From assembly GCA_016196755.1 (NCBI GenBank), contig JACPXC010000001.1:1-64000 (forward strand): DNA of 64,000 nt, written 5' to 3'. The first letter of the stretch is position 1, and each line of letters starts with the position of its first letter. Positions 30,827 to 38,276 of this stretch are shown in pieces. The DNA comes from Elusimicrobiota bacterium. Its GTDB lineage: Bacteria > Elusimicrobiota > Elusimicrobia > UBA1565. Under the pieces are notes generated by a model. The model had not been told where the DNA came from. It saw only the letters and a program-made list of their open reading frames with translations, and did no database searches. Both the position numbers and the translations under genes were made by a program.

Positions 30827-32868
30827 AGCGCTTTCTGGCGCTCCTGCTCTCGGCGGCGCTGCTCCCGAACCCGTCTTGGGCCGCTAAGATCGTCACGCCC
30901 GCCGTCCCGGTATCCATCGGCGCGCCGATGAGCGGCGTCGCGGTCGCCGGCGCCGCGGCTGCCCCGACGCTGGCGCCCACGCTTGCCGCTCCCTCGATCA
31001 CGGCCCCGTCGCTTGCTCTTCCGACTCCTTCCATCGTCCCGCGCGTCTCGGGTCCGGCTGCCGCGTCTGTCGCGGTCGCCGCCGCGTTGGCCGCTCCTGC
31101 TCCCTCCGCCAACGCTGTCGCGGAGCAGGCTCCGAAAGCCGGGGCCATCCCCGCCCTCGGCGCGGGCGCCCAGGTAAACGACGTCCAGGCGGAGACAGTC
31201 CCCACCCGGGAAGGCGCGGTCGGCCAGGCCGCCGCTCGCTCGCAGGCGACCCTGCGCCGCCTCGAGGCTCCCGAGGGCACACCCAAGACCGTCGCCGAGC
31301 TCAGCCTCGAGCCCGAGGCCGGCAAAGCCTACCAGGCTTCCCCGATCGACTGGCGCGATGAGATCCTCTATTCGGTCATGGCCGACCGCTTCGCGCGCTC
31401 CAAGCGCGGCTTCGGGCTGGGCGACCCCAAGAGCGGCACCTCGCGCCACGGCGGCGACATCCAGGGCATCATCGAGAAGCTCGACTACATCAAGGCCTCG
31501 GGCGTGACGGCCATCATCCTCTCGCCGGTGACGATGGGCATCCCCGAGGCCTACCACGGCTACGCCCCGACCCAGCTCCTGGCCGTCGACCCGCACCTGG
31601 GCACCATGGCGGACTATAAGAAGATGGTGGCCGAGGCTCACAAGCGCGGGATAAAAGTCATCATGGACCTGGTCATGAACCACACCGGGCCCATCTTCGA
31701 GTACAAGGAGGGCTCCAAATTCCAGAGCCAGGGACGCAAGGAGATCGGAGAGCGCACGGAGCTGCTGGGCCCCGAGGACCTCATCGACGAGGATTTCACG
31801 CGCCGCGGCGTCATCGACGACTGGAACAACCACGACCAGGCTACCCACGGCGACTTCCCGCCGAACTACCGCCATCTCGACACCGAACGGCCGGAGACCC
31901 AGGAGAAGCTGATCAAGCTCGCCAACTGGTGGATCAAGGAGACCGACGTCGACGGGGTGCGCCTCGACGCCATCCGTCACATGGACTCGGGCTTCGTCAT
32001 CCGGTTCGCGCGCGAGGTGAAGCACTACGCGGCGAGCCTGGGCAAGAAGAACTTCCTGATGCTCCCCGAGAATTCCACCGGGGTCGACGGGGACCTCGTG
32101 CGCGACATGGCGCTGGGGATGGACTCGGGCTACAACTATCCCGAGTTCCGCCGCCAGCAGCGGGCCCTTCACGGCCGGGCCCCGACGCGCGAGCTGGAGA
32201 ACAGCTTCCAGACCGCGCTCGGGGCGCTGGCCGGTACCCTGAGCCGGATCGTCCGCTTCATCGACCTTCACGACACGTATCGCTTCCTGCGCCAGGGCGA
32301 GCCGGAGAGCCTCCTGCGCGTCGCCTTCGCCTTCCTGCTCTTCTCGACCGGCATCCCGCTGGTCTACTACGGCACGGAGCAGGCCTTCCGGCAGTACACC
32401 GACAGCATGGACGCCGAGGGGCCGGCGGCGCCGGCCGACCCGCAGAACCGCGAGGATATGTTCGCGGAAGGCGAGTTCAAGTCGGAGAGCTCCAAGGGCG
32501 ACAAGTTCGACGTGGAGTCGGCGTCCTTCAAGGCCTTGGGGCGCCTGGCCCAGGTGCGCAAGGACCTGGCGCCGCTCCGGCGCGGCAAGCAGTATATCCG
32601 GTGGTCGGACACCTGGGGCGCCGGCATCTACGCGTTCAGCCGCATCCATGCCGGAGAAGAGGTGCTGGTCGTCATGAACACCTCGGGGGAGGCGCGCTCC
32701 GCCGAGATGTTCGTCGACTCCAGGATCACGCCCGCGGACTCCCAGCTCGGCGACGCCCTCGACGCCGGTTACGGCGCCAAGACCTTCGCCGGCGCCGAAG
32801 GCGGCTCCAAGGTGAGGGTGAGCGTGCCCGCCCACGGCGTCCGCGTCCTCGTGCGCCGCGCCCCGTGA
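30823..32868 (+). CDS. Secreted GH13 alpha-amylase-family enzyme
   Basis: 681-aa glycoside hydrolase family 13 enzyme acting on alpha-glucans. Signal peptide 1-20, low-complexity Ala/Pro/Val linker to about 170, then the catalytic barrel from DWRDEILYSVMADRF. Catalytic residues are nucleophile D382 (GVRLDAIRH), acid/base E416 (LMLPENST) and D484 (FIDLHDT). Region I is DLVMNHTG. The C-terminal beta-domain is included. The GTG start overlaps the P1 stop (GTGA). Secretion suggests it cuts glucans in the periplasm or outside; hydrolase versus transferase activity cannot be told from sequence. Confidence 0.92.
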   Translation: MKRFLALLLSAALLPNPSWAAKIVTPAVPVSIGAPMSGVAVAGAAAAPTLAPTLAAPSITAPSLALPTPSIVPRVSGPAAASVAVAAALAAPAPSANAVAEQAPKAGAIPALGAGAQVNDVQAETVPTREGAVGQAAARSQATLRRLEAPEGTPKTVAELSLEPEAGKAYQASPIDWRDEILYSVMADRFARSKRGFGLGDPKSGTSRHGGDIQGIIEKLDYIKASGVTAIILSPVTMGIPEAYHGYAPTQLLAVDPHLGTMADYKKMVAEAHKRGIKVIMDLVMNHTGPIFEYKEGSKFQSQGRKEIGERTELLGPEDLIDEDFTRRGVIDDWNNHDQATHGDFPPNYRHLDTERPETQEKLIKLANWWIKETDVDGVRLDAIRHMDSGFVIRFAREVKHYAASLGKKNFLMLPENSTGVDGDLVRDMALGMDSGYNYPEFRRQQRALHGRAPTRELENSFQTALGALAGTLSRIVRFIDLHDTYRFLRQGEPESLLRVAFAFLLFSTGIPLVYYGTEQAFRQYTDSMDAEGPAAPADPQNREDMFAEGEFKSESSKGDKFDVESASFKALGRLAQVRKDLAPLRRGKQYIRWSDTWGAGIYAFSRIHAGEEVLVVMNTSGEARSAEMFVDSRITPADSQLGDALDAGYGAKTFAGAEGGSKVRVSVPAHGVRVLVRRAP

Positions 32869-35243
32869 AGCTCGACGACTGGCGCGGCAAGGTCATCTAC
32901 CTGGTCCTCATCGACCGTTTCGCCAACGGGGACCGCTCCAACGACGACCAGGGCAAGGGGGAGTACGACCCCGAGGACGACGACTGCTTCCACGGCGGCG
33001 ACCTGAAGGGTCTGACCCAGCGGCTGCCGTTCATCAAGAAGATGGGCTACGACGCGGTCTGGGTCACGCCGCCGGTGCACAACCAGTGGGTCAATCCCTA
33101 CATCAAGACCCGGGGCTTTCACGGCTACTGGGCCTACGACTTCACGGCCATCGACCCGCACTTCGGCACGCTGGCCGACTACAAGGACTTCGTGGCCGAG
33201 GCGCACAAGCTCGGGCTCAAGGTGGTCCAAGACATCGTCGTCAACCACACCGGCAACTTCTTCACGGTCGACGCGGCGGGCTTCGACCCGGCGCGGCCCG
33301 AGCTCAACTGGAAGCTGGCCGACGGGGCCTTGATGGCTCCCAAGGACCCGGTGTTCCGGTTGAACGATCCCAACGACCCCGAGCACAAGCGCGCGGCGGT
33401 CTACAACTTCACGCCGAACATCGCCGACTTCAAGAGCCGCGAGCAGACCCTGACCTGGTCGATGGGCGATCTAGACGACATCAACCTCAAGAGCCCCCTG
33501 GCCGTCCAGCGCTTCAAGGACATCTACAAGTTCTGGATCGACGAGGCCGGAGTCGACGCGTTCCGGGTCGACACGGTCTACTACACGCCCGAGGAGTTCT
33601 ACGAGCGCTTCCTGCACGACCCCGACGGCATCAAGCCTCACGCCGCCAAGAAGGGCAAGCACGACTTCTTCGTCTTCGGCGAGGTCTGGTCCTACGACAC
33701 CGCGGCGATCAACTCCTACATCAAAGGCCCGGGCCGGCCGCGGCTCGACGCGGCCGTCGACCTGCCGCTCAACGAGGCGCTGACCCAGGTCTTCTACCGC
33801 AAGGCGCCCACCGAGCGCCTGCGCGCGGCGCTCAAGGCCGCGCGCGCCAACCGCTCGCTGTGGGTGAACTTCCTCGACAACCACGACATCGAGCGCATGT
33901 GCGCGCGCGCCGGCCCCGCCACGGTCAAGCAGTCGCTGGCCGCCCTTTTCACCTTGCCCGGCCTGCCCTGCGTCTACTACGGCACCGAGGCCGGCCTGAC
34001 CCGGGCGCGCGAGGACATGTTCACCGACGCGCGCTTCGATCTGGAAGCCCCGCTGGCTCGCTTCCTGCGCGAGCTCATCGCGTTCCGCAAGGCCACGCCG
34101 GCGCTGACCCGCGGGAAGCTCAAGCTGGAGCGCACGAGCCACGGGCCGGGCCTCTTGGCCTGGTCGAGCGAGCACAAGGGCGAGCGCGTCCTCTCCATCT
34201 TCAACACCGCGCCGAACCAAGTGGCCTGCGACCTGGGAGGGGCCGGCCTCGAGGTCCTGCTCTCCTCCTTCGGGCGCAAGTCCGTGCCCGGGGTGTTCCT
34301 GCTCGAGGCCGACGAGTACCTGATCCTCAAGGGCGCCGCGGCGGCGGCGGTCGACCGCGCCCCGGAGCTGCGCGCGCCCCCCAAGCGCGCGCTCAAGGGG
34401 ACGGCGGTCCTGGCCTACGCGCTGGCCGACCCGGCCTGCGAGCTCTCGCTGCTCGACAACGGCGACTACGGGCGGCGCGTGCCGCTGGCCGACCCGGCGG
34501 CGGGCTCCGTCGAGCTCGACACCACGCGGCTCGGCAACGGCAGGCACGAGCTGCGCCTCTTGTGCCGCACCAAGGGCGGTCTCTCGCTGTCGGCGCCGGT
34601 GCCCGTGACCGTGCGCAACCCCTACAAGCTCCTGGCCCGCGCCAAGGTGCCGCAGGGCCAGAAAGGCGGGCTCGGGGGAGGTGTGCGCCCGCCGGCCGAC
34701 CCCAGCTACCGCGGCCAGCTCTCGATGGAGCGCGTCGACGCCTTGACCAGCGGGCGCGACCTACGCCTGCGCTTTAAGATGACCGACGTCACCGACGAAT
34801 GGAACCCGCCGCACGGCTTCGATCACGTCTACTTCAGCGTGTTCTTCGACTTCCCGGGCGTGCCGGGCGGCCGGGCTCTGCCGAAGCTCGGCTACGCGCG
34901 CGAGGACTTCCGCTTCAACGCGGGCTTCCTGCTCTACGGCTGGGACATGCGCTCCTTCGGCGCGGCCGACTCGGGTCCGGACGCCTACGGCAAGCCCCTG
35001 GTCGGCGACGTGACAGCCTCGGCCGACAAGGAGCGCAACCTCGTGGAGTTCACGTTCTCGAGCGCTTTCTTCGGCTCGGTGGCCGACTTCTCGGGCGTGA
35101 GGGTCTTCATCTCCACGTGGGACGGCTACCTCGGCGAGCTTCGCGCGGTGGCCGACAAGCGCGAGGAATGGAATTTCTATACTATTGACGGAGCCGGGTC
35201 GAAGGTCCCCAAGGTCTACGATCACGTGCTCTTGGAGCTTTGA
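32865..35243 (+). CDS. GH13 enzyme with C-terminal glucodextranase-like binding domain
   Basis: 792-aa GH13 enzyme that starts directly with the barrel (VIYLVLIDRFANGD) and shows no signal peptide. Catalytic residues: D236 (DAFRVDTV), E273 (FFVFGEVW), D341 (FLDNHD). After the catalytic part come a beta-domain, a cleft region and, at about 620-792, a segment like the C-terminal domain of glucodextranases (FDHVYFSVFFDFPGV, ISTWDGYLGELR). GTG 32865 overlaps the previous stop by 4 nt; the long upstream open frame is spurious. Probably cytoplasmic, or exported in an unusual way, and likely acting after the first amylase. Confidence 0.9.
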   Translation: MKLDDWRGKVIYLVLIDRFANGDRSNDDQGKGEYDPEDDDCFHGGDLKGLTQRLPFIKKMGYDAVWVTPPVHNQWVNPYIKTRGFHGYWAYDFTAIDPHFGTLADYKDFVAEAHKLGLKVVQDIVVNHTGNFFTVDAAGFDPARPELNWKLADGALMAPKDPVFRLNDPNDPEHKRAAVYNFTPNIADFKSREQTLTWSMGDLDDINLKSPLAVQRFKDIYKFWIDEAGVDAFRVDTVYYTPEEFYERFLHDPDGIKPHAAKKGKHDFFVFGEVWSYDTAAINSYIKGPGRPRLDAAVDLPLNEALTQVFYRKAPTERLRAALKAARANRSLWVNFLDNHDIERMCARAGPATVKQSLAALFTLPGLPCVYYGTEAGLTRAREDMFTDARFDLEAPLARFLRELIAFRKATPALTRGKLKLERTSHGPGLLAWSSEHKGERVLSIFNTAPNQVACDLGGAGLEVLLSSFGRKSVPGVFLLEADEYLILKGAAAAAVDRAPELRAPPKRALKGTAVLAYALADPACELSLLDNGDYGRRVPLADPAAGSVELDTTRLGNGRHELRLLCRTKGGLSLSAPVPVTVRNPYKLLARAKVPQGQKGGLGGGVRPPADPSYRGQLSMERVDALTSGRDLRLRFKMTDVTDEWNPPHGFDHVYFSVFFDFPGVPGGRALPKLGYAREDFRFNAGFLLYGWDMRSFGAADSGPDAYGKPLVGDVTASADKERNLVEFTFSSAFFGSVADFSGVRVFISTWDGYLGELRAVADKREEWNFYTIDGAGSKVPKVYDHVLLEL

Positions 35244-36295
35244 TGACGCCAGCCGCCGACAGCCTCGTGGTCCTCGCCGTCGACAAGGGCGGGACGCGGC
35301 TCTATCTCGCCGGGAAAGGCCCCGACGGCCCCTTCAAGCCCTGGGTGCCCGGGGAGGCCCTGCCTGTCTCCGGGAGCGTCGGCAAAGGCTTCGTCTACGT
35401 CTGGCCGACGCGGACCTATTCGGAAGGGATGGGCTCGGACAAGCCCGCGGAGCTGGCGCCGGAGGACCGCGCGATGATACGCGCCGCCCGACGCGCGCAC
35501 GGCGGCGAGCTGGCCTGCTTCAAGGCGGGGGAAGACGGCGGCGAGGCCTCCGCCGTGGCCGCGCCCAAGGGCGCCTTGACCTTCGATTCCAGCTACGTCA
35601 AGAACATGAAGGCCATCTTCGTCTCCTGCATGACCAGGCCCAACCGTCAGGACTACATGTGGCTGGCGACCAAGACTTTCTCGTTCAACCTGGCGATCCG
35701 GCTCTTCTTCGTGAGCAAGGCGGTCGGCGCGGGCGAGCTGCCGATGTTCCGCGCCGTCATCTCGACTTCGTGGTACCAGATCCAGGACGCGGTCTTCACG
35801 GTGTTCGGGCAGACCTATATGAAGTTCCTCGGCAACATGACCGGGATGATCCGGATCTTCAGCTCTCCGGTCGGCGACATGGTCTTCGTCTACGTCCAGC
35901 TCTGCGGCTTCGAGTTCCTCAACCGCCTGGTCCTGGGGCCGCTGGGCGAGAACCCGCTGGTCTATACGCCGGCCGGCATCGGCCTCATCTTCCTCAACAT
36001 CATGCAGGGCATGCTCTCGGGCGGGCCGCTGATCCCCGCCGTCAACCAGATGCGCCGGGTGGGTGCAATAAGCCACTCGACTATGATGCACCTCTACCAG
36101 GTGACCAGCCTCACGATGCAGTTCGGTCTCTTCGCGGCCTTCGGCTACCAGCGCTTCTACGCCCTGCTGACCGGCTCGGTGCTGGTGCTGTCCTGGACCA
36201 GCTACTTCGTCTTCACGACGTTCTATAAGGATCCCGAGTTCACGCGGGCCGACGGCGAGACAGCCGCGCGGCTGTCCGGGCTGGCGGCGGCGTAA
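35243..36295 (+). CDS. Membrane protein P2, paralogue of P1
   Basis: 350-aa protein with no recognised family. It has a soluble N-terminal portion of about 95 residues (VDKGGTRLYLAGKGPDGP near 15-32) instead of a signal peptide, then a membrane domain closely matching P1 (29369-30826): DYMWLATKTFSFNLAIR, WYQIQDAVFTVFGQTYMKFLG, EFLNRLVLGPLGENPLVY. By eye more than half of about 210 positions agree, without large gaps. Start ATG 35243 overlaps the GH13 stop (TGATG). Flanking the amylases with paralogous membrane proteins suggests a membrane complex for glucan handling; the role is unknown. Confidence 0.78.
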   Translation: MTPAADSLVVLAVDKGGTRLYLAGKGPDGPFKPWVPGEALPVSGSVGKGFVYVWPTRTYSEGMGSDKPAELAPEDRAMIRAARRAHGGELACFKAGEDGGEASAVAAPKGALTFDSSYVKNMKAIFVSCMTRPNRQDYMWLATKTFSFNLAIRLFFVSKAVGAGELPMFRAVISTSWYQIQDAVFTVFGQTYMKFLGNMTGMIRIFSSPVGDMVFVYVQLCGFEFLNRLVLGPLGENPLVYTPAGIGLIFLNIMQGMLSGGPLIPAVNQMRRVGAISHSTMMHLYQVTSLTMQFGLFAAFGYQRFYALLTGSVLVLSWTSYFVFTTFYKDPEFTRADGETAARLSGLAAA

Positions 36296-36300
36296 GCCGC

Positions 36301-36819
36301 GTGCCGACCCTATTCACCCACGCCGCCTCGGCGGCGGCCTTCAAGCGCCTGAGCTTCGTCGAGCCGATGCCGAGCGGCTTCCTGACCCTCTCCATCCTCT
36401 GCGCGATGCTGCCCGACGCCGACGTGGCGGCGTTCTTGATGGGGATTCCCTACGAGCACATGCTGGGCCATCGTGGACTGAGCCATTCACTGACGTTCGC
36501 CGCGGCGGTCGGAGGCATCTGCGCGGCCTGGGTGGCGCGCGGGACGGAGAGACGCGTCGCGCCGCTTTGGGGGTACTTCTTCCTCGTCATCGCCTCCCAT
36601 GGGATTTTCGACGCGATGACCGACGGCGGGCTGGGCGTGGCGTTCTTCGCGCCGTTCAGCGACGAGCGCTACTTCCTGCCGTGGACGCCGCTCAAGGTGT
36701 CGCCGATCGGCGGGGGGTTCTTCACGGCCCGGGGGATTCCGGTCGCGGTCAGCGAGCTGGTTTGGGTCTGGCTGCCGTTGGGCGTCCTGAGTTTGGTGAT
36801 CAGTCGAGCACGCGGCTAA
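36301..36819 (+). CDS. YdjM-like membrane-bound metal-dependent hydrolase
   Basis: 172-aa membrane protein of the YdjM/DUF457 family. Metal-binding motifs are LPDADV (about 38-43), HRGLSHS (about 58-64) and SHGIFDAMTDGGLG (about 98-111), between hydrophobic helices. The GTG start is 5 nt after the P2 stop, so it is the last gene of the amylase operon. The family's reaction is not settled; it is thought to be a phosphohydrolase-like enzyme. Confidence 0.85.
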   Translation: MPTLFTHAASAAAFKRLSFVEPMPSGFLTLSILCAMLPDADVAAFLMGIPYEHMLGHRGLSHSLTFAAAVGGICAAWVARGTERRVAPLWGYFFLVIASHGIFDAMTDGGLGVAFFAPFSDERYFLPWTPLKVSPIGGGFFTARGIPVAVSELVWVWLPLGVLSLVISRARG

Positions 36820-36826
36820 AGGTCCC

Positions 36827-36855
36827 TTGCGGGATTTTCGCCGCATGTTTACAAT
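36827..36855 (+). promoter_or_regulatory. Promoter of the knottin lipoprotein gene
   Basis: TTGCGG (36827-36832), a 17-bp spacer and TACAAT (36850-36855), with the ATG 7 nt further on. Predicted leaderless. Its upstream half immediately follows the stop of the preceding gene. Confidence 0.6.
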
Positions 36856-36862
36856 CTCTACG

Positions 36863-37357
36863 ATGCGGCGCTGGCTCCTGACGGTCCTGGTGTTGTCTCC
36901 GCTGCTGTTCACCTCCTGCGATGGGGGCGGCGGCGGCGGCGATGAGACCCCTCCTCCGGTCGACGGCGGCGGGGGCGGCGGCGGCGGGGGCGGCGGCGGG
37001 CAGGGACAGTGCAGCCGCGGCGGCAGCTACTGCGAGTCGAGCGCGGACTGCTGCGGCGCCCTGCTCTGCAACGACAACGGCGTCTGTTCCGGCGGCGGCT
37101 GTCAGCGGGCGGGCACGGTCTGCACGAGCTCGGCCGACTGCTGCGGCACGAGCACCTGCTCGGGCGGCATCTGCTCGGGCGACGGGATCTGCATGCGGCG
37201 CGGCGGCGGCTGCACCTCCTCGGGCCAGTGCTGCGGCGTCCTGCTCTGCGCCTCGGGGGCCTGCACGGACGGCACCTGCACGGGCCGCGGTTCGCGCTGC
37301 GAGTCCTCCTCGTCGTGCTGCGGCATCCTGACCTGCAGCAGCGGCGTCTGCCGCTAG
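36863..37357 (+). CDS. Lipoprotein with four tandem knottin-like cysteine repeats
   Basis: 164-aa lipoprotein: signal peptide with lipobox (LFTSC, Cys 19), a flexible Gly-rich linker, then four repeats of about 25-29 residues. Each has C-x6-C-x5-C-C-x4-C-x4/5-C, the six-cysteine spacing of inhibitor cystine knots and of Dickkopf-like Cys-rich domains (e.g. CQRAGTVCTSSADCCG). Twenty-four cysteines would make twelve disulfides. Function is unknown; such repeats in bacteria may bind proteins or resist proteases on the surface. ATG 36863 follows the promoter directly; the in-frame ATG at 36845 lies before the -10 box. Confidence 0.8.
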   Translation: MRRWLLTVLVLSPLLFTSCDGGGGGGDETPPPVDGGGGGGGGGGGGQGQCSRGGSYCESSADCCGALLCNDNGVCSGGGCQRAGTVCTSSADCCGTSTCSGGICSGDGICMRRGGGCTSSGQCCGVLLCASGACTDGTCTGRGSRCESSSSCCGILTCSSGVCR

Positions 37358-37367
37358 CTCCGCCCCG

Positions 37368-38090
37368 TTAGCGCTCCAGCGCCTTCGCCATCGCCGGGAA
37401 GCCCCGTCCTAGCGCCAGCGCCGCCTGAGGGTGGCGGGTCAGGAAGGCGACCGCGCGCGGGTCGGAGCTCAGGCGCGCGGTGACCGCCGCGTCGGCCAGC
37501 GCGCCGTGGATGCCGGGGCAGGCGGCCAGCTTGCGGAACAGGGCGCTGCCCAAGAGCTCCCGGACCGCGGCGGGGTCGCGCATCGCCGGCGTGTCGAGGA
37601 AGGCCCGGACGAGGGCCCCGTTGCCGAGGATGACCTTGGCGGCGGCCGGGTACTTGAGCACGGCGCGCACCAGCGGGAAGTCCAGGTAGGAGTCGACCCG
37701 GCGCCGGTCGGCTAGGAAGCGCCGCAGGCGCGGGCCGTCGGTCAGCACGGTGCGTCCCATGAGGAAGGCTGAAGGCTGCTCGAGCAAGCCGGCCAGGCTT
37801 ATCGGCCTCGGGCGAAGGCGGACGCCGGCCGGCACAGGCATCGCGACCGCGGCCCGCCGGGCTGGGGGGATATCCCTGGCGGCGTTCGGGATCGGCATCA
37901 TCGAGGGGCCGAGCGACGCCATCGAATCGCGCATCGGCTCGCGCAGGACCGGCGCGGCCAGCGAGACCACCTCGGTCGGCTCGTCGGTCATCCGCGGGTC
38001 GGACGGATAGAGGAGCGTAGAGACAGCCACGAAGACCGTGGCCGCACCCAGACCCAGGGCGGTCATGAGACCGAAGTCGGCGTCCTTCAC
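37368..38090 (-). CDS. Membrane-anchored protein of unknown function
   Basis: 240-aa protein not recognised. A single N-terminal helix (about residues 8-25) anchors it, followed by a Pro-rich spacer and a helical C-terminal domain (about 100-240) with repeated motifs of the form PAxxxxLxGNGALVRAFLDTPAM, perhaps short helical repeats. The start is uncertain: GTG 38090 gives the helix at the N-terminus; an ATG at 38192 would add 34 basic residues. It is convergent with the knottin gene, 10 nt apart. Confidence 0.6.
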   Translation of the reverse strand: MKDADFGLMTALGLGAATVFVAVSTLLYPSDPRMTDEPTEVVSLAAPVLREPMRDSMASLGPSMMPIPNAARDIPPARRAAVAMPVPAGVRLRPRPISLAGLLEQPSAFLMGRTVLTDGPRLRRFLADRRRVDSYLDFPLVRAVLKYPAAAKVILGNGALVRAFLDTPAMRDPAAVRELLGSALFRKLAACPGIHGALADAAVTARLSSDPRAVAFLTRHPQAALALGRGFPAMAKALER

Positions 38091-38231
38091 GCGCCATATG
38101 ATGGCCTGAGAGGCGTGACGGCGTCGTGAGGCCGAGGTGAAGGTTTTGTGTAGGGCTAGAGGCCTAGGATGCTGGAGGCTTCGGAGGCCCATCTATCTCA
38201 TGGGTCCATTGTCGGAATCCGGCGGCCTCCG

Positions 38232-38276
38232 AGGCCCAGGCTTCCCTATAGGGGCACCGTTACAATGATGGCGTGA
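38232..38276 (+). promoter_or_regulatory. Conserved 45-bp promoter element, copy 2
   Basis: Matches 29311-29355 at 36 of 45 positions. CCCTATAGGG is a 10-bp palindrome at 38245-38254, TACAAT lies at 38261-38266, and the GTG start follows after 6 nt. No -35 consensus. The pairing with copy 1 suggests joint control of the two alpha-glucan loci. Confidence 0.65.

Noticed and set aside
31929-32864. Apparent N-terminal extension of the second GH13 enzyme over the first
   Set aside because: It is a shadow frame; the GTG at 32865 with GTGA overlap gives a normal GH13 N-terminus.
36288-36302. Small hairpin with a GTAA loop containing the P2 stop codon
   Set aside because: The stem is only 5 bp and such GC palindromes are expected by chance at this base composition.
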